The notes: generated by a model not told the origin, from the sequence alone. 64,000 nucleotides of DNA from Paraburkholderia caffeinilytica (GCF_003368325.1 NZ_CP031467.1:4030001-4094000), one strand, 5' to 3'; shown: positions 1 through 10,634, counted from the first letter of the stretch. A program made the numbers and translations.

Positions 1-1
1 C

Positions 2-1051
2 GACAATTACCAGGGGCGCGTCAGCGTCGAAGCGAGTGACGATCTGCGCAACTGGCAGCCCGCCGGCGAGGCGCAACTGCTCAAGGTCAGCTACAACGGC
101 AGCACGCTGAGCCAGGACCGCATCGAGCTCAATGGGATGCGCGCGCGTTACCTGCGCTTGCACTGGCTCGACGGCGCGCCGTACGTCGAGTCGATCGATG
201 CTCAGCTGCGGGCGGCCGGCGCCGGTTCCGAGCAGCGCGCGGATACGCAACGGGCATGGCGCGAAGGCATCGTGGCCCACGCGGGGCCGAAAGCCGGCGA
301 GTATTTCTTCGAGACCGGCGGTCCTTACCCGGTCGATCGTTTGCGTCTGAATCTCCCGCAGCCCAATACCGTGGCGCCGGCCGCCGTCTATTCGCGCACG
401 GGTCTGGAGACCGCGTGGCGAGAGGTATCGAGCGCGACGCTGTTCCGGTTGCACAACGGCACGGTGGAACAAAGCAATCCATTGCTCGAACTGATGCCCG
501 ACACGGATCGTCAGTGGCGCGTGGTGGTCGACACGCGCAATGGCGGTTTGGGAAGCGGCACATTGACCGTCGCCGCGGGCTGGCGTCCTGCGACGCTTAC
601 TTTTGTCGCGCGCGGCGCCGCGCCGTTTACGCTGGCTGTGGGGAGTGCGGCCGCGGTGTCGTCGGCGGTGAGCCGGGCGGATCTGCTGATGGGGGCTTCG
701 TCGGTTGCGGCGGCGGCGCGGCTGGGCGAGGAACTGCCCGCTGGCCAGGAGGCCGATGCGCAGTGGTCGAAAGACCCGGATGCGATGCGGCGCTATATGT
801 TGTGGGCCGCTTTGCTGCTGGCCGTCGGCTCGCTCGGCGCGATCGCCTGGCGGCTGGCGCGCGGAGCCCAGGTCCAGGCCCAGGCCGGCGGCGTGGCTGG
901 GGGCATGACTGGCGGCGGCAGTGGAGCTGACGGGGTGGGCGGCGCCGATGGGGCCGCGAGTGGTGTGCCCGGCGAATCAGGTGCGGCGAACGCTAAGGTG
1001 AAAGACGCAGGCACTGCCGATGCTGACGGTCAAAGCACCGGAAAGAACTGA
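2..1051 (+). CDS. DUF3999 domain protein, 5' end missing
   Basis: The reading frame is already open at the left edge, so the true start lies upstream; the first in-window Met is at 137. The visible part begins within a beta-rich segment (SDDLRNWQ, then RYLRLHW) of the kind found in DUF3999 proteins. It ends with one hydrophobic segment (about 20 residues, MLWAALLLAVGSLGAIAW) followed by a Gly/Ala-rich low-complexity tail. This suggests a large periplasmic domain anchored by a C-terminal membrane helix. DUF3999 proteins usually follow a DUF2339 membrane protein gene, which would lie to the left. No biochemical function is established. The family assignment rests on recognition of the sequence pattern only. 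Confidence 0.72.
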   Translation, partial: DNYQGRVSVEASDDLRNWQPAGEAQLLKVSYNGSTLSQDRIELNGMRARYLRLHWLDGAPYVESIDAQLRAAGAGSEQRADTQRAWREGIVAHAGPKAGEYFFETGGPYPVDRLRLNLPQPNTVAPAAVYSRTGLETAWREVSSATLFRLHNGTVEQSNPLLELMPDTDRQWRVVVDTRNGGLGSGTLTVAAGWRPATLTFVARGAAPFTLAVGSAAAVSSAVSRADLLMGASSVAAAARLGEELPAGQEADAQWSKDPDAMRRYMLWAALLLAVGSLGAIAWRLARGAQVQAQAGGVAGGMTGGGSGADGVGGADGAASGVPGESGAANAKVKDAGTADADGQSTGKN

Positions 1052-1081
1052 CTTCGGCGCGTGTGTATTTGCGGGGTGAAG

Positions 1082-1207
1082 GATTGCGCCGCTGATTGCA
1101 CAGCGGGATTGCAGCGCTGAATGCGCACCGCTGATTGCACCGCTGATTGCACAGCGTGATTGCGCCGCTGATTGCGCAGCGGGATTGCACCGCTGGATTG
1201 CACGGCA
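1082..1207. repeat. Degenerate tandem repeat, about ten 12-13 bp GATTGC units
   Basis: About ten head-to-tail copies of a unit close to GATTGCACCGCT fill the gap between the DUF3999 gene and the convergent marR gene. Units alternate between 12 and 13 bases and differ at one to three positions. The array lies between two gene ends, so a terminator-like or slippage-prone spacer is possible. No gene is encoded. Confidence 0.8.
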
Positions 1208-1248
1208 GGACGTCACAGCGCAGACACCACGCGCGTGCACACTGCTGT

Positions 1249-1701
1249 TTACTCCTCGCGCTCCGACATCGTGTTGATCACCTTGTCCAGCGCCGCGCCG
1301 AACGCGAGCTTTTCCTGTTCGTCGAGGCAGTCGAACATGTCCCCGTTCCACTTGCGCGCGATCGGCATCACCTTGCGAAACAGCGCGCGGCCTTCAGGGG
1401 TCAGCGACACCAGCACGACGCGGCCGTCTTCGGCGCTCGGCTCGCGCTTCACGAGTCCCTGCTTGATCAACGCCTCGGCCGCACGGCTCGCCTGACTCTT
1501 GTCGAGGTTGGCGTGCCGCGCCAGTTCCATGATCGAAAACGGCCCGAACGAGCCCACCGACGCAACCACCCGTGCTTCAGGCAATGTCACGCCCAATTTG
1601 TCCTGATAGCGCTCGCTGATGCCACGCTCGGCGAGTTTGTTCAGGACGTGCAGACGGTACGTGAGGAACTGTTCGAGTCCGGTTCTGGCGGAGGCCTTCA
1701 T
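1249..1701 (-). CDS. MarR-family transcriptional regulator
   Basis: A 150-residue protein of normal MarR length. It has the winged helix-turn-helix pattern: an HTH around residues 55-78 (IMELARHANLDKSQASRAAE), then the wing, whose DGR turn is typical of the family (SAEDGRVVLVSLTPEG). Helices at both ends would form the dimer. The start at 1701 is preferred over the longer frame to 1752 because GGGAAG lies just upstream and the extra N-terminus is low-complexity Arg/His. Such proteins repress nearby genes and respond to small aromatic or other ligands. The target here is unknown; the divergent or neighbouring glycerate kinase gene is a candidate only by position. Confidence 0.88.
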   Translation of the reverse strand: MKASARTGLEQFLTYRLHVLNKLAERGISERYQDKLGVTLPEARVVASVGSFGPFSIMELARHANLDKSQASRAAEALIKQGLVKREPSAEDGRVVLVSLTPEGRALFRKVMPIARKWNGDMFDCLDEQEKLAFGAALDKVINTMSEREE

Positions 1702-1764
1702 GGTCTTCCCGTGATGAGTGGCGCGGTCGCGGCGCTGTGATTGTTGCCGCAACCGTTCCGCCGG

Positions 1765-2910
1765 TCAACGCGCGCCGTATTTCAGGCGCGTCAATTGTTC
1801 GGCTGCGTCCGCCAGCAAACGCGCCGCATCGCGAATCGCGACCTCGAGGGTGATCGGCCCCGGGGCCGGCGAGAAGCAGCCACTGAAGTATTCGGCGAGG
1901 CGCGGCAGCGCCGCGGAGTCGACCGCGCCGGAGAGCAGCGTGGCCGGCACGCCCGCTGCCTGCGCATGACGGCAGGCAATGAACGGCGCCTTGCCGTGCA
2001 GCGTTTGCACATCCGAGCGGCCTTCGCCGGTGATCAGCCAGTTTGCGCCCTCGAGCGCCGCGTCCAGGCCGATCTGGCGCGCGACGGTTTCCGCGCCTGG
2101 CTCGAAGCGCGCGCCCAGCATGTGCAGGGCAAAGCCGAGACCGCCGGCCGCACCCGCGCCGGCCTGGTCGCGTGCCGTGCGGCCCAGCGCCGCCTCGAGC
2201 AGATCGGCGAAGCGGGCGAGGGCGGCGTCGATCGGGGCGACCTGTTCCGGCTTCACGCCCTTTTGCGGACCGAACACCGCAGTCGCGCCATGGTCGCCGG
2301 TGAGCGGGTTATCCACGTCCGACATGCCGACGAACTGTGTGTCCTTGAGGCGCGCGTCCAGTTGCGACACGTCGAGGCGCGCCACGCGCGCGAGTTGTTC
2401 GGGGGTGGCGTCGAGTTCCTTGTCCTGTGCGTCGAAAAGTTTCAGCCCGAGGCCGGCCAGCAAGCCGGCGCCGCCGTCGTTCGTGCTACTGCCGCCGAGC
2501 GCGACGAAAAAGCGCCGCACGCCTGCGTCGAGCAACACGCGAATCGCTTCGCCCATGCCGCGCGTGCTGCGCGCCTCGACGGGCACGCCCATGCCGACCG
2601 GGTCGGTAATGCCGACGACTTCCGCCGTCTCGATGATCGCGCTGCCATCGGCAAGCAGGCCGGTGAGTGCCTCGCGCACCGGGCCGGCCGCGCCGCGCAC
2701 GCTCAGCTTGCGGCGCTCGCCGCCGCTCGTGAGCATGGCGTCGAGCGTGCCTTCGCCGCCGTCGGCCATCGGACAGATGCGCACGCTGGCATCCGGCCGG
2801 GCGCGCTGGATGCCGGACGCAATCGCCTGCGCGACCTGTTCCGCGCTGAGCGAACCTTTGAAGGAATCGGGAGCAATGACGACGACAGGCGAGGACGGCA
2901 AATTCGGCAT
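1765..2910 (-). CDS. glxK: Glycerate kinase (GckA/GlxK/GarK type I family)
   Basis: A full-length 381-residue member of the type I glycerate kinase family. These enzymes phosphorylate D-glycerate with ATP in the glyoxylate/glycerate pathway. Diagnostic stretches include the N-terminal APDSFKGSLSA, the glycine-rich MADGGEGTLD, the GGSSTNDGGAGLLAGLG nucleotide/substrate loop near the middle, and TGEGRSDVQT near the C-terminus. It lies upstream of marR on the same strand with a 63-base gap, so the two may be cotranscribed. No tartronate semialdehyde reductase gene is visible within the window. The gene symbol is by family; glxK and garK cannot be separated here. Confidence 0.93.
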   Translation of the reverse strand: MPNLPSSPVVVIAPDSFKGSLSAEQVAQAIASGIQRARPDASVRICPMADGGEGTLDAMLTSGGERRKLSVRGAAGPVREALTGLLADGSAIIETAEVVGITDPVGMGVPVEARSTRGMGEAIRVLLDAGVRRFFVALGGSSTNDGGAGLLAGLGLKLFDAQDKELDATPEQLARVARLDVSQLDARLKDTQFVGMSDVDNPLTGDHGATAVFGPQKGVKPEQVAPIDAALARFADLLEAALGRTARDQAGAGAAGGLGFALHMLGARFEPGAETVARQIGLDAALEGANWLITGEGRSDVQTLHGKAPFIACRHAQAAGVPATLLSGAVDSAALPRLAEYFSGCFSPAPGPITLEVAIRDAARLLADAAEQLTRLKYGAR

Positions 2911-3481
2911 GGTGTCTCTGAATGGTTGGAGTCGTTGCGAGGGCGGATATGAACAGAGGGAGGCGCAGCCCCAAGCGCGTCCATTAGCTTATCAGCATGG
3001 GCGCGCCGACTGAATATGTCGAACGGCATAGCCGGGATTGTCCGTGGGGGCGCGTACGGGAATCATCGGTAGAAACGCGCGCAGCGAGCGGGGCGCCATT
3101 GGCCATGTTGACCTGTGTGGCGGAAGCGGCGCCGCTGAAAGGGACTGTTAGATTGCCGCAAGCAGGCTGAAACCGGCGGGGCATGGGCGCGAAATGAGCA
3201 GCGAGCAACCACGGGGCTACCTGCAAACAGGTCAAAAACAGCGTGGAAAGCGGCCCGAACACCGATAAAAACGCGCGCAATCATCGAATCCCGGCTAAGC
3301 GCGCAAATAGTTTGCTAAAATATTCGGCTCTTTGGACCCAACCGTGCTGCCGGCGGCCTGCAAGCCCGCGGCGCAGGCGCGCAATCGATGCCGAGCGACG
3401 CAAATGCGACATCGGCGACATCGACAAGCGGCACGGAGAAGATAACTGATTCGCTCGAATAATTTTAGGACGATTGAAGCC
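2911..3481. other. Intergenic region between glycerate kinase and tig
   Basis: This 571-base divergent gap must hold promoters for the glycerate kinase gene (leftward) and tig (rightward). Apparent reading frames here look like shadows without family character. A TAAAAT hexamer near 3315 in an AT-rich patch is a possible -10 for tig, giving a leader of roughly 160 bases, but no convincing -35 is seen. I find no RNA gene. Confidence 0.4.
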
Positions 3482-4828
3482 ATGGCTAACGTTGTTGAGA
3501 ACCTCGGCAAGCTCGAACGCCGCGTAACGATTTCCCTGCCGAAGGACGCCGTGCAGAAGGAAGTGGACTCGCGTATCCGTCAACTCGCGAAGAACGTGCG
3601 CATGCCGGGTTTCCGCCCGGGCAAGGTACCGCTCAAGATGGTGACGCAACAGTATTCGGGCCAGGTGGAAGCCGAAGTGCTGAGCGACAAGGTCGGCAAG
3701 GAATTTTTCGACATCAGCCGCGCCGAAAACCTGCGCGTCGCCGGTCAGCCGAGCTTCGCGCCGAAGGCCGACGCTGCTGAAGGCGACTACGCGTTCGACG
3801 CGACGTTCGAGGTGTATCCGGAAGTGAAGCTGGGCGACGTCGCCACGGCTGAAATCGAACGCACCACGACCACCATCAGCGAAGCGGAAATCGACCGCAC
3901 GCTGGACATCCTGCGCAAGCAGCGCGTGCATTTCCACGCTCGCGGCGAATCCGGCGAGCACGGCGACGGCGGCGCGGACACGGCCGCTAAAGACGGCGAC
4001 CGCGTGACGGTCGATTTCGTCGGCAAGATCGACGGTGAAGCGTTCCAGGGCGGCAGCGCCGAAGACTTCGCATTCGTGCTGGGCGAAGGCCGCATGCTGC
4101 CGGAATTCGAAAAGGCAGCGCTGGGCCTGAAGGTCGGCGAGTCGAAGGAATTCGATCTGGCTTTCCCGGCTGACTATCACGGCAAGGATGTCGCCGGTAA
4201 GACCGCGCAATTCACGATCACGATGAAGAAGATCGAATGGCCGCATCTGCCGGAAATCGACGCTGAATTCGCGAAGTCGCTCGGTATCGAAGACGGCGAT
4301 CTGGTCAAGATGCGCGCTGAGATCAAAGACAATCTCGAACGCGAAGCGAAGCGCCGCACGCAAGCCATCGTCAAGAATCAGGTGATGGACGCACTGCTGA
4401 AGATTTCGGAACTCGACGTGCCGGCCGCATTGATCGCACAGGATCAGGAACGCCTGGTCGGCATGGCGCGTCAGGACCTCGAGCAACGTGGCGTGCCGAA
4501 CGCCGCCGACGCACCGATCCCGGCTGAAATGTTCAAGGAACAGGCTGAGCGCCGCGTCAAGCTGGGCCTCGTGCTGGCCGAGCTGGTCAAGGCCAACGAA
4601 CTGCAAGCCAAGCCGGAGCAGATTCGTGCCGAAGTCGACGAATTCGCGAAAAGCTACGAAGACCCGAAGGAAGTCGTCCGCTGGTATTATTCCAATCAGC
4701 AGCGCCTTGCAGAAATGGAAGCGTATGTCGTTGAAGCCAACGTCGTCGATTTCGTCCTCAGCAAGGCCAAGGTGACGGACAAGGAAGTAAGCTTCGAAGA
4801 ACTGGCAAGCGCAACGGCGCAAGCGTAA
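3482..4828 (+). CDS. tig: Trigger factor, ribosome-associated chaperone
   Basis: A 448-residue trigger factor. It binds ribosomal protein L23 at the tunnel exit, shields nascent chains and has peptidyl-prolyl isomerase activity. The N-terminal ribosome-binding domain carries the signature loop [10 protein letters not shown] (about residues 41-50), the family's GFRxxKxP motif. An FKBP-like domain lies around 160-250 ([14 protein letters not shown] through [14 protein letters not shown]). The rest is the helical substrate-binding domain. An acidic/Gly insertion (GEHGDGGAD) precedes the FKBP domain. The order tig-clpP-clpX-lon matches the conserved proteobacterial protein quality control block. 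An intrinsic terminator follows directly. Confidence 0.98.
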   Translation: MANVVENLGKLERRVTISLPKDAVQKEVDSRIRQLAKNVRMPGFRPGKVPLKMVTQQYSGQVEAEVLSDKVGKEFFDISRAENLRVAGQPSFAPKADAAEGDYAFDATFEVYPEVKLGDVATAEIERTTTTISEAEIDRTLDILRKQRVHFHARGESGEHGDGGADTAAKDGDRVTVDFVGKIDGEAFQGGSAEDFAFVLGEGRMLPEFEKAALGLKVGESKEFDLAFPADYHGKDVAGKTAQFTITMKKIEWPHLPEIDAEFAKSLGIEDGDLVKMRAEIKDNLEREAKRRTQAIVKNQVMDALLKISELDVPAALIAQDQERLVGMARQDLEQRGVPNAADAPIPAEMFKEQAERRVKLGLVLAELVKANELQAKPEQIRAEVDEFAKSYEDPKEVVRWYYSNQQRLAEMEAYVVEANVVDFVLSKAKVTDKEVSFEELASATAQA

Positions 4829-4840
4829 GCGTCGCTGCAA

Positions 4841-4884
4841 CGGCGTGCCGGCTGTCGGAGCGACGGCTCGCACGCCGTTTTTTT
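4841..4884 (+). terminator. Intrinsic terminator after tig
   Basis: An 8-bp GC-rich stem (CGGCGTGC with GCACGCCG) begins 13 bases after the tig stop and is followed by seven T residues. It should end tig transcription and separate it from clpP. Confidence 0.88.
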
Positions 4885-5045
4885 GTGCTGTGAAAGTGCG
4901 GTGCGTTTTGCATGGCGCGTTTACACCGTTTCACACCGTGTCGCACGCCGCGTTCGCACTGTGATCGGGCACTTGAATACGGGCTCGTCGACCACACCTG
5001 TCTAGCATCTAATATTTAGAATATTTCCAGACAAGGATCCATTGC

Positions 5046-5699
5046 ATGACCTTTCGCGCCCAAATGCTGGACACGTTGACCTCCCAGTCGTCCCGGGATC
5101 TCGAAGCGCAGGCGCTCGGACTGGTGCCGATCGTCGTGGAAACGAGCGGCCGGGGCGAGCGCTCGTATGACATCTATTCGCGTCTGTTGAAGGAACGCAT
5201 CGTGTTCCTGGTCGGCGAGGTGAACGACCAGACGGCTAACCTCGTCGTCGCGCAGATGTTGTTCCTTGAAAGTGAAAATCCGGACAAGGACATCAGCTTC
5301 TACATCAACAGTCCGGGCGGGTCGGTGTCGGCCGGGATGGCGATCTACGATACGATGCAGTTCATCAAGCCGGACGTGTCGACGTTGTGCATGGGGCTTG
5401 CGGCGAGCATGGGCGCGTTCCTGCTGGCGGCGGGCGCCAAGGGCAAGCGCTTTGCGCTGCCGAATTCGCGTGTGATGATCCACCAGCCGCTGGGCGGCGC
5501 GCGTGGCCAGGCGTCGGACATCGAAATCCAGGCGCGTGAGATCCTGTACCTGAAGGAGCGGCTGAATCATCTGCTCGCGCACCATACCGGCCAGCCAGTC
5601 GAGCGTATCGCACGCGACACCGACCGCGACAACTTCATGTCCGGCGACGACGCGCAAGCTTACGGTCTGGTTGACCAGGTGGCGCACAAGCGTCCTTGA
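5046..5699 (+). CDS. clpP: ATP-dependent Clp protease proteolytic subunit
   Basis: A 217-residue ClpP, the tetradecameric serine peptidase that degrades proteins unfolded by ClpX or ClpA. The catalytic Ser lies in AASMGAFLL, the His in VMIHQPLGG and the Asp in the segment ending [11 protein letters not shown]. The N-terminal propeptide region precedes [12 protein letters not shown], the usual mature start region. It sits 217 bases after tig, beyond a terminator, so it has its own promoter. It is followed by clpX after 197 bases. Nothing is unusual in length or motif. Confidence 0.98.
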   Translation: MTFRAQMLDTLTSQSSRDLEAQALGLVPIVVETSGRGERSYDIYSRLLKERIVFLVGEVNDQTANLVVAQMLFLESENPDKDISFYINSPGGSVSAGMAIYDTMQFIKPDVSTLCMGLAASMGAFLLAAGAKGKRFALPNSRVMIHQPLGGARGQASDIEIQAREILYLKERLNHLLAHHTGQPVERIARDTDRDNFMSGDDAQAYGLVDQVAHKRP

Positions 5700-5896
5700 A
5701 GTGTCCATGAATCGCCGATGCGGTCTTGCCCCAAAATGGGGTGAGGCCGTCGTCGGATCGGTTGTGAAATAATCAAGACTCGTCCGAGCGCCTGCGGCAA
5801 ACGCCGTCACCTTGGCTCAAGCCCAGCCGCGCCCAAACTGCGAGGCCGGGGCAAACGGCGTATCATGTAATCGAGTGTCCGGAGGCTCACACATCT

Positions 5897-7168
5897 ATGG
5901 CGGACAAGAAAGGTTCTAACAGCGAAAAGCTGTTGTATTGCTCGTTCTGCGGCAAGAGCCAGCATGAAGTCAAAAAACTGATTGCCGGCCCGTCGGTGTT
6001 CATCTGCGATGAATGTATCGACCTGTGCAACGAAATCATCCGCGATGAGGCTGCAGGGGCGGGCATCGAGGCGGGCTTGTCCAAGTCCGATCTGCCGAGT
6101 CCGCAGGAAATCCGTGAAATCCTCGACCAGTACGTGATCGGTCAGGAACGCGCGAAGAAGATTCTCGCGGTCGCGGTGTACAACCACTACAAGCGCCTCA
6201 AGCACCTCGACAAGAAGGATGAAATCGAGCTGTCCAAGAGCAACATCCTGCTGATCGGGCCGACCGGCTCCGGCAAGACCTTGCTCGCGCAGACGCTCGC
6301 ACGCCTTCTGAACGTCCCGTTCGTCATTGCCGATGCAACGACGCTGACGGAAGCCGGCTACGTCGGCGAAGACGTCGAGAACATCATTCAGAAGCTGCTG
6401 CAGAACTGCAATTACGAAGTCGACAAGGCCCAGCGCGGCATTGTCTACATCGACGAAATCGACAAGATCAGCCGCAAGTCCGACAATCCGTCGATCACCC
6501 GCGACGTGTCGGGCGAAGGTGTGCAACAGGCCTTGCTGAAACTGGTCGAAGGCACGATGGCGTCGGTGCCGCCGCAGGGTGGCCGTAAGCATCCGAATCA
6601 GGACTTCATTCAGGTCGACACCACCAATATTCTGTTCATTTGCGGTGGCGCATTCGACGGCCTCGAGAAAGTCATCGTTGACCGTACCGAGAAGACCGGT
6701 ATCGGCTTTGGCGCGAGCGTGAAGAGCAAGCAGGACCGCGACGCCGGCGAAGTGCTGCGCGAAGTGGAGCCGGAAGATCTGATCAAGTTCGGTTTGATTC
6801 CCGAACTGATCGGTCGTCTGCCGGTGGTGGCTACGCTCGGCAAGCTCGACGAAGCGGCGTTGATGAAGATCCTCGTCGAACCGAAGAATGCCTTGGTGAA
6901 GCAATACCACAAGCTGTTCAACATGGAACGCGTCGAGCTCGAGATTCGCCCGGCTGCGTTGCAGGCCGTTGCACGTAAGGCGATTCGTCGCAAGACGGGC
7001 GCTCGCGGCCTGCGCTCCATCCTGGAACAGGCGTTGCTTGACGTGATGTACGACTTGCCGCAGATGAAAGGCGTTAGCAAGGTCATCATCGACGACAACG
7101 TGATTGACGGTGACGGTAAACCCCTACTGATCTACGAAGATGCGCCCAAAGTGGCGGGTTCGAACTGA
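5897..7168 (+). CDS. clpX: ATP-dependent Clp protease ATP-binding subunit
   Basis: A 423-residue ClpX AAA+ unfoldase. The N-terminal C4 zinc-binding domain is intact (CSFCG at about residues 15-19 and CDEC about 20 residues later) and serves for substrate and adaptor binding. The AAA+ core carries Walker A GPTGSGKT and Walker [11 protein letters not shown]. The IGF-type loop that docks on ClpP is represented by KTGIGFGA. The downstream hairpin terminator separates clpX from lon. Confidence 0.98.
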   Translation: MADKKGSNSEKLLYCSFCGKSQHEVKKLIAGPSVFICDECIDLCNEIIRDEAAGAGIEAGLSKSDLPSPQEIREILDQYVIGQERAKKILAVAVYNHYKRLKHLDKKDEIELSKSNILLIGPTGSGKTLLAQTLARLLNVPFVIADATTLTEAGYVGEDVENIIQKLLQNCNYEVDKAQRGIVYIDEIDKISRKSDNPSITRDVSGEGVQQALLKLVEGTMASVPPQGGRKHPNQDFIQVDTTNILFICGGAFDGLEKVIVDRTEKTGIGFGASVKSKQDRDAGEVLREVEPEDLIKFGLIPELIGRLPVVATLGKLDEAALMKILVEPKNALVKQYHKLFNMERVELEIRPAALQAVARKAIRRKTGARGLRSILEQALLDVMYDLPQMKGVSKVIIDDNVIDGDGKPLLIYEDAPKVAGSN

Positions 7169-7186
7169 TCGGCTTTCGGGTTATGC

Positions 7187-7223
7187 AAAAAAAGCCGTTC
7201 ATGGCAACGTGAACGGCTTTTTT
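7187..7223 (+). terminator. Intrinsic terminator after clpX
   Basis: A 9-bp stem (AGCCGTTCA with TGAACGGCT) is preceded by a run of A and followed by a run of T, starting 18 bases after the clpX stop. The flanking A and T runs make it potentially bidirectional. Confidence 0.9.
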
Positions 7224-7259
7224 CGTTTATCGTGTGGTCAGGATGGTTGTTTTCACTAT

Positions 7260-7289
7260 GGAGTCACTGAACCTTCGGAGTCACTGAAC
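7260..7289 (+). repeat. Direct repeat of GGAGTCACTGAAC upstream of lon
   Basis: Two perfect 13-base copies (7260-7272 and 7277-7289) with a 17-base period lie about 80 bases before the lon start. They are in the only place where a lon promoter can sit, since a terminator closes clpX. They may be operator half-sites or a simple duplication. Function is unproven. Confidence 0.55.
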
Positions 7290-7370
7290 TTTTCCCACAC
7301 GCGGAGGCTTGCAATCTTTTCTGCCGGCCTCACCTATCGAACGAACTGATTCCACTCATGGGGAAATGAA

Positions 7371-9797
7371 ATGTCAGGAACCCAACTCCTTCCGCCGGAA
7401 CGCATTACGCTCCCGCTGCTCCCGCTGCGTGACGTAGTCGTCTTCCCGCACATGGTGATTCCGCTCTTCGTAGGCCGCCCGAAGTCGATCAAGGCTCTCG
7501 AAGCAGCGATGGAAGGCGGCAAGCACATCATGCTCGTCGCCCAGAAAACGGCTGCGAAAGATGAGCCGACCGAAAAGGACATGTACGAAGTAGGGTGTGT
7601 TGCCAACATCCTGCAAATGCTGAAGCTGCCAGACGGCACGGTTAAGGTACTCGTCGAAGGCTTGCAGCGCGCAAAAACGCTTTCCATCGAAGAACAGGAA
7701 ACGCAGTTTTCGTGCGAAGTCATGCCGCTCGAACCCGACCACGCCGACAGCGCTGAAACTGAAGCGCTGCGCCGCGCGATCGTGTCGCAGTTCGACCAGT
7801 ATGTGAAGCTGAACAAGAAGATCCCGCCGGAGATCCTGACGTCGCTGTCGGGCATCGACGAGGCGGGTCGTCTGGCCGATACGATCGCGGCGCATCTGCC
7901 GCTCAAGCTCGACCAGAAGCAGCACATCCTCGAGATGTTCCCGGTCATCGAGCGCCTCGAGCATCTGCTCGCGCAACTCGAAGCCGAGATCGACATCCTG
8001 CAGGTCGAAAAGCGCATCCGCGGGCGTGTGAAACGCCAGATGGAGAAGAGTCAGCGCGAGTACTACCTGAACGAGCAGGTCAAGGCGATCCAGAAGGAAC
8101 TGGGCGAAGGCGAAGAAGGTGCGGATCTCGAGGAACTCGAGAAGCGCATCACGGCTGCCCGTATGCCGAAGGAAGCCAAGAAGAAGGCCGACGCCGAGCT
8201 GAAGAAGCTCAAGCTGATGTCGCCGATGTCCGCTGAAGCGACCGTCGTGCGCAACTACATCGATACGCTGATCGGCTTGCCGTGGCGCAAGAAGAGCAAG
8301 GTCAACAACGACCTCTCGAATGCGGAACGCGTGCTCGACGAAGACCACTTCGGTCTCGAGAAAGTGAAGGAACGCATTCTCGAGTATCTCGCGGTCCAGC
8401 AACGTGTCGACAAGGTCAAAGCGCCGATTCTGTGCCTCGTTGGGCCTCCGGGTGTCGGTAAGACGTCGCTGGGTCAGTCGATCGCTCGCGCTACGAACCG
8501 CAAGTTCGTGCGCATGGCGCTCGGCGGCGTGCGCGACGAAGCCGAGATTCGCGGTCACCGTCGTACGTATATCGGTTCGATGCCCGGCAAGATTCTGCAA
8601 AGCCTGACCAAGGTCGGCGTGCGCAATCCGCTCTTCCTGCTCGACGAAGTCGACAAGATGGGCCAGGATTTCCGCGGCGATCCGTCGTCGGCATTGCTCG
8701 AAGTGCTCGATCCGGAGCAGAACCATACGTTCGCCGATCACTACGTCGAAGTCGACTTCGATCTGTCGGACGTGATGTTCGTGGCAACGTCGAACTCGCT
8801 GAACATTCCGCCGCCGTTGCTCGACCGCATGGAAGTGATCCGTCTGTCGGGTTACACGGAAGACGAGAAGGTCAGCATCGCGCAACGTTATCTTTTGCCC
8901 AAGCAGAAGAAGAACAACGGCCTCAAGGATGGCGAGGTCGATGTGACGGAAAGCGCGATCCGCGACATCATTCGTTACTACACGCGTGAAGCGGGCGTCC
9001 GTTCGCTCGAGCGTGAAATTTCGAAGATCTGCCGCAAGGTCGTGAAGATGCTTCTGCTGAAGAAGGCGGAAGGCGCGGTGAAGGTCGACGGCAGCAATAT
9101 CGACACCTTCCTCGGCGTGCGCAAGTATGACTTCGGTCTGGCCGCCAAGGAAAATCAGGTCGGTCAGGTCACGGGTCTTGCGTGGACGGAAGTGGGCGGC
9201 GATCTGCTGACCATCGAAGCCGCGGTGATGCCGGGCAAGGGCAATGTGATCCGCACGGGTTCGCTTGGCGACGTAATGAAGGAATCCGTCGAAGCTGCGC
9301 GCTCAGTGGTCCGCTCGCGTTCGCGCCGTCTGGGGGTCAAGGACGAAGCGTTCGAGAAGCAGGATATTCACATCCACGTGCCGGAAGGCGCGACGCCGAA
9401 GGACGGTCCGTCGGCCGGCATCGCGATGACTACCGCGCTGGTGTCGGTGTTGACCGGTATTCCGGTTCGTGCCGATGTCGCGATGACGGGCGAAATCACG
9501 CTGCGTGGCGAAGTCCTGCCGATCGGCGGCTTGAAGGAAAAACTGCTGGCGGCGCATCGCGGCGGCATCAAGCTGGTGCTGATTCCGGAAGAAAACGTCA
9601 AGGACTTGACGGAGATTCCGGACAACGTGAAGAACGCGATCGAAATCATGCCGGTCCGCTGGATCGACAGGGTGCTCGAACTTGCGCTCGAACGTGTGCC
9701 GCAGGCGTTGCCGGAAGAAGAGTCCAAGCCTGCTGCGCCTGTCGCAGCGGCCGAGCCGGGCAAGGACGCCGGTGCCACGGAAGTCGTGAAGCACTAA
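7371..9797 (+). CDS. lon: ATP-dependent protease Lon (LonA)
   Basis: An 808-residue LonA that degrades misfolded and regulatory proteins. Domains in order: the N-terminal substrate-recognition domain ([15 protein letters not shown] at about residues 14-28), a long helical linker, the AAA+ module with Walker [10 protein letters not shown] and Walker [10 protein letters not shown], and a C-terminal protease domain. The Ser-Lys dyad is present (Ser in [10 protein letters not shown], Lys in the [14 protein letters not shown] helix). The last 25 or so residues are Ala/Pro-rich and specific to this lineage. It is separated from clpX by a terminator and ends at its own terminator, so it should be monocistronic. 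Confidence 0.98.
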   Translation: MSGTQLLPPERITLPLLPLRDVVVFPHMVIPLFVGRPKSIKALEAAMEGGKHIMLVAQKTAAKDEPTEKDMYEVGCVANILQMLKLPDGTVKVLVEGLQRAKTLSIEEQETQFSCEVMPLEPDHADSAETEALRRAIVSQFDQYVKLNKKIPPEILTSLSGIDEAGRLADTIAAHLPLKLDQKQHILEMFPVIERLEHLLAQLEAEIDILQVEKRIRGRVKRQMEKSQREYYLNEQVKAIQKELGEGEEGADLEELEKRITAARMPKEAKKKADAELKKLKLMSPMSAEATVVRNYIDTLIGLPWRKKSKVNNDLSNAERVLDEDHFGLEKVKERILEYLAVQQRVDKVKAPILCLVGPPGVGKTSLGQSIARATNRKFVRMALGGVRDEAEIRGHRRTYIGSMPGKILQSLTKVGVRNPLFLLDEVDKMGQDFRGDPSSALLEVLDPEQNHTFADHYVEVDFDLSDVMFVATSNSLNIPPPLLDRMEVIRLSGYTEDEKVSIAQRYLLPKQKKNNGLKDGEVDVTESAIRDIIRYYTREAGVRSLEREISKICRKVVKMLLLKKAEGAVKVDGSNIDTFLGVRKYDFGLAAKENQVGQVTGLAWTEVGGDLLTIEAAVMPGKGNVIRTGSLGDVMKESVEAARSVVRSRSRRLGVKDEAFEKQDIHIHVPEGATPKDGPSAGIAMTTALVSVLTGIPVRADVAMTGEITLRGEVLPIGGLKEKLLAAHRGGIKLVLIPEENVKDLTEIPDNVKNAIEIMPVRWIDRVLELALERVPQALPEEESKPAAPVAAAEPGKDAGATEVVKH

Positions 9798-9831
9798 GTT
9801 AGCCGGCGGCGAAAGCTGTTTGCCGTACAAA

Positions 9832-9859
9832 AACCCGCGACCCTGGTCGCGGGTTTTTT
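9832..9859 (+). terminator. Intrinsic terminator after lon
   Basis: An 11-bp perfect stem (AACCCGCGACC with GGTCGCGGGTT), a two-base loop and a T run lie 35 bases after the lon stop. Confidence 0.93.
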
Positions 9860-10023
9860 ATTGCCGGCGAGATACCGGAAGTCACGCCAGGCGGGCATGC
9901 AATCCCATTTTTTGAGCAAAGAGCGCTCCCAGTCGTGGACTGGTTGCGCGCGCATCGATCTACGGCAGGATTTGGTGATAGGAGGCCGCCCTCCAGAAGC
10001 GCTTAAATCAGGCTCAACCCCGC

Positions 10024-10052
10024 TTGACACAAGGGTTTCGGCCAATTCTAAT
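10024..10052 (+). promoter_or_regulatory. Predicted sigma-70 promoter of hupB
   Basis: A consensus -35 TTGACA (10024-10029) and a near-consensus -10 TCTAAT (10047-10052) are separated by 17 bases, about 90 bases before the hupB start. The rest of the lon-hupB gap shows no gene. Confidence 0.72.
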
Positions 10053-10140
10053 GAGTCGGCTCGGCGTTACCCGCCAGCCGCGTGATGCCAGGCGCTACAG
10101 AGCGCCGTCACGATTGCCATAAACATTCTCGGGGGTTGGA

Positions 10141-10413
10141 ATGAATAAAACGGAATTGATCGATCACATTGCACAGCAAGCCGATATTTCGAAGGCCGCG
10201 GCCGGCCGTGCACTTGACGCAGTGATCGGCGGGGTCAAAGGTACGTTGAAGAAGGGCGGTTCGGTGACTTTGGTGGGGTTTGGCACCTTTGCCGTGGGCA
10301 AGCGCACCGCGCGTACGGGACGCAATCCGCGCACCGGCGCCGCTATCAAGATCAAGGCAGCGAAGGTTCCTAAATTTAGGCCTGGCAAAGCTCTGAAGGA
10401 TGCGCTAAACTAA
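10141..10413 (+). CDS. hupB: DNA-binding protein HU (chromosomal)
   Basis: A 90-residue HU-type nucleoid protein. It has the family's dimerisation helices, the core [13 protein letters not shown] and the DNA-minor-groove arm [31 protein letters not shown], including the conserved RNPRTG tip. The position directly after lon is conserved in many proteobacteria. A second HU (38245-38523) is carried on the inserted element and differs in sequence. Confidence 0.97.
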   Translation: MNKTELIDHIAQQADISKAAAGRALDAVIGGVKGTLKKGGSVTLVGFGTFAVGKRTARTGRNPRTGAAIKIKAAKVPKFRPGKALKDALN

Positions 10414-10558
10414 TGGGCTTGCTGCTTGAGGAATTGCAGATTCGTCAGAGAGAAATGCGAAGAAGTGCGACGAATTCTGCGTGACTTGGTGTCACACTAG
10501 TTGATACGCAAGTTGCTCAGTCAGGCGGCAAAAGCGGAAGCACGCTGAATCGTGAAAC

Positions 10559-10634
10559 GGGTGCTTAGCTCAGTTGGTAGAGCGGCGCCCTTACAAGGCG
10601 TAGGTCGGGAGTTCGAGCCTCTCAGCACCCACCA
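10559..10634 (+). tRNA. tRNA-Val (anticodon TAC)
   Basis: A complete 76-base cloverleaf. The acceptor stem GGGTGCT pairs with AGCACCC, and the 3' CCA is encoded. The D-arm contains TAGCTCAGTTGG. The anticodon loop CTTACAA gives TAC (valine) on a five-pair stem. The T-arm contains GTTCGAGCC. The integrase gene starts 206 bases downstream, so the 3' half of this tRNA is the likely attachment site of the inserted element. Confidence 0.97.

Noticed and set aside
5724..5750. Palindrome GCCCC-AAAA-TGGGG after clpP as terminator
   Set aside because: There is no T tract after the short stem, so I did not call an intrinsic terminator.
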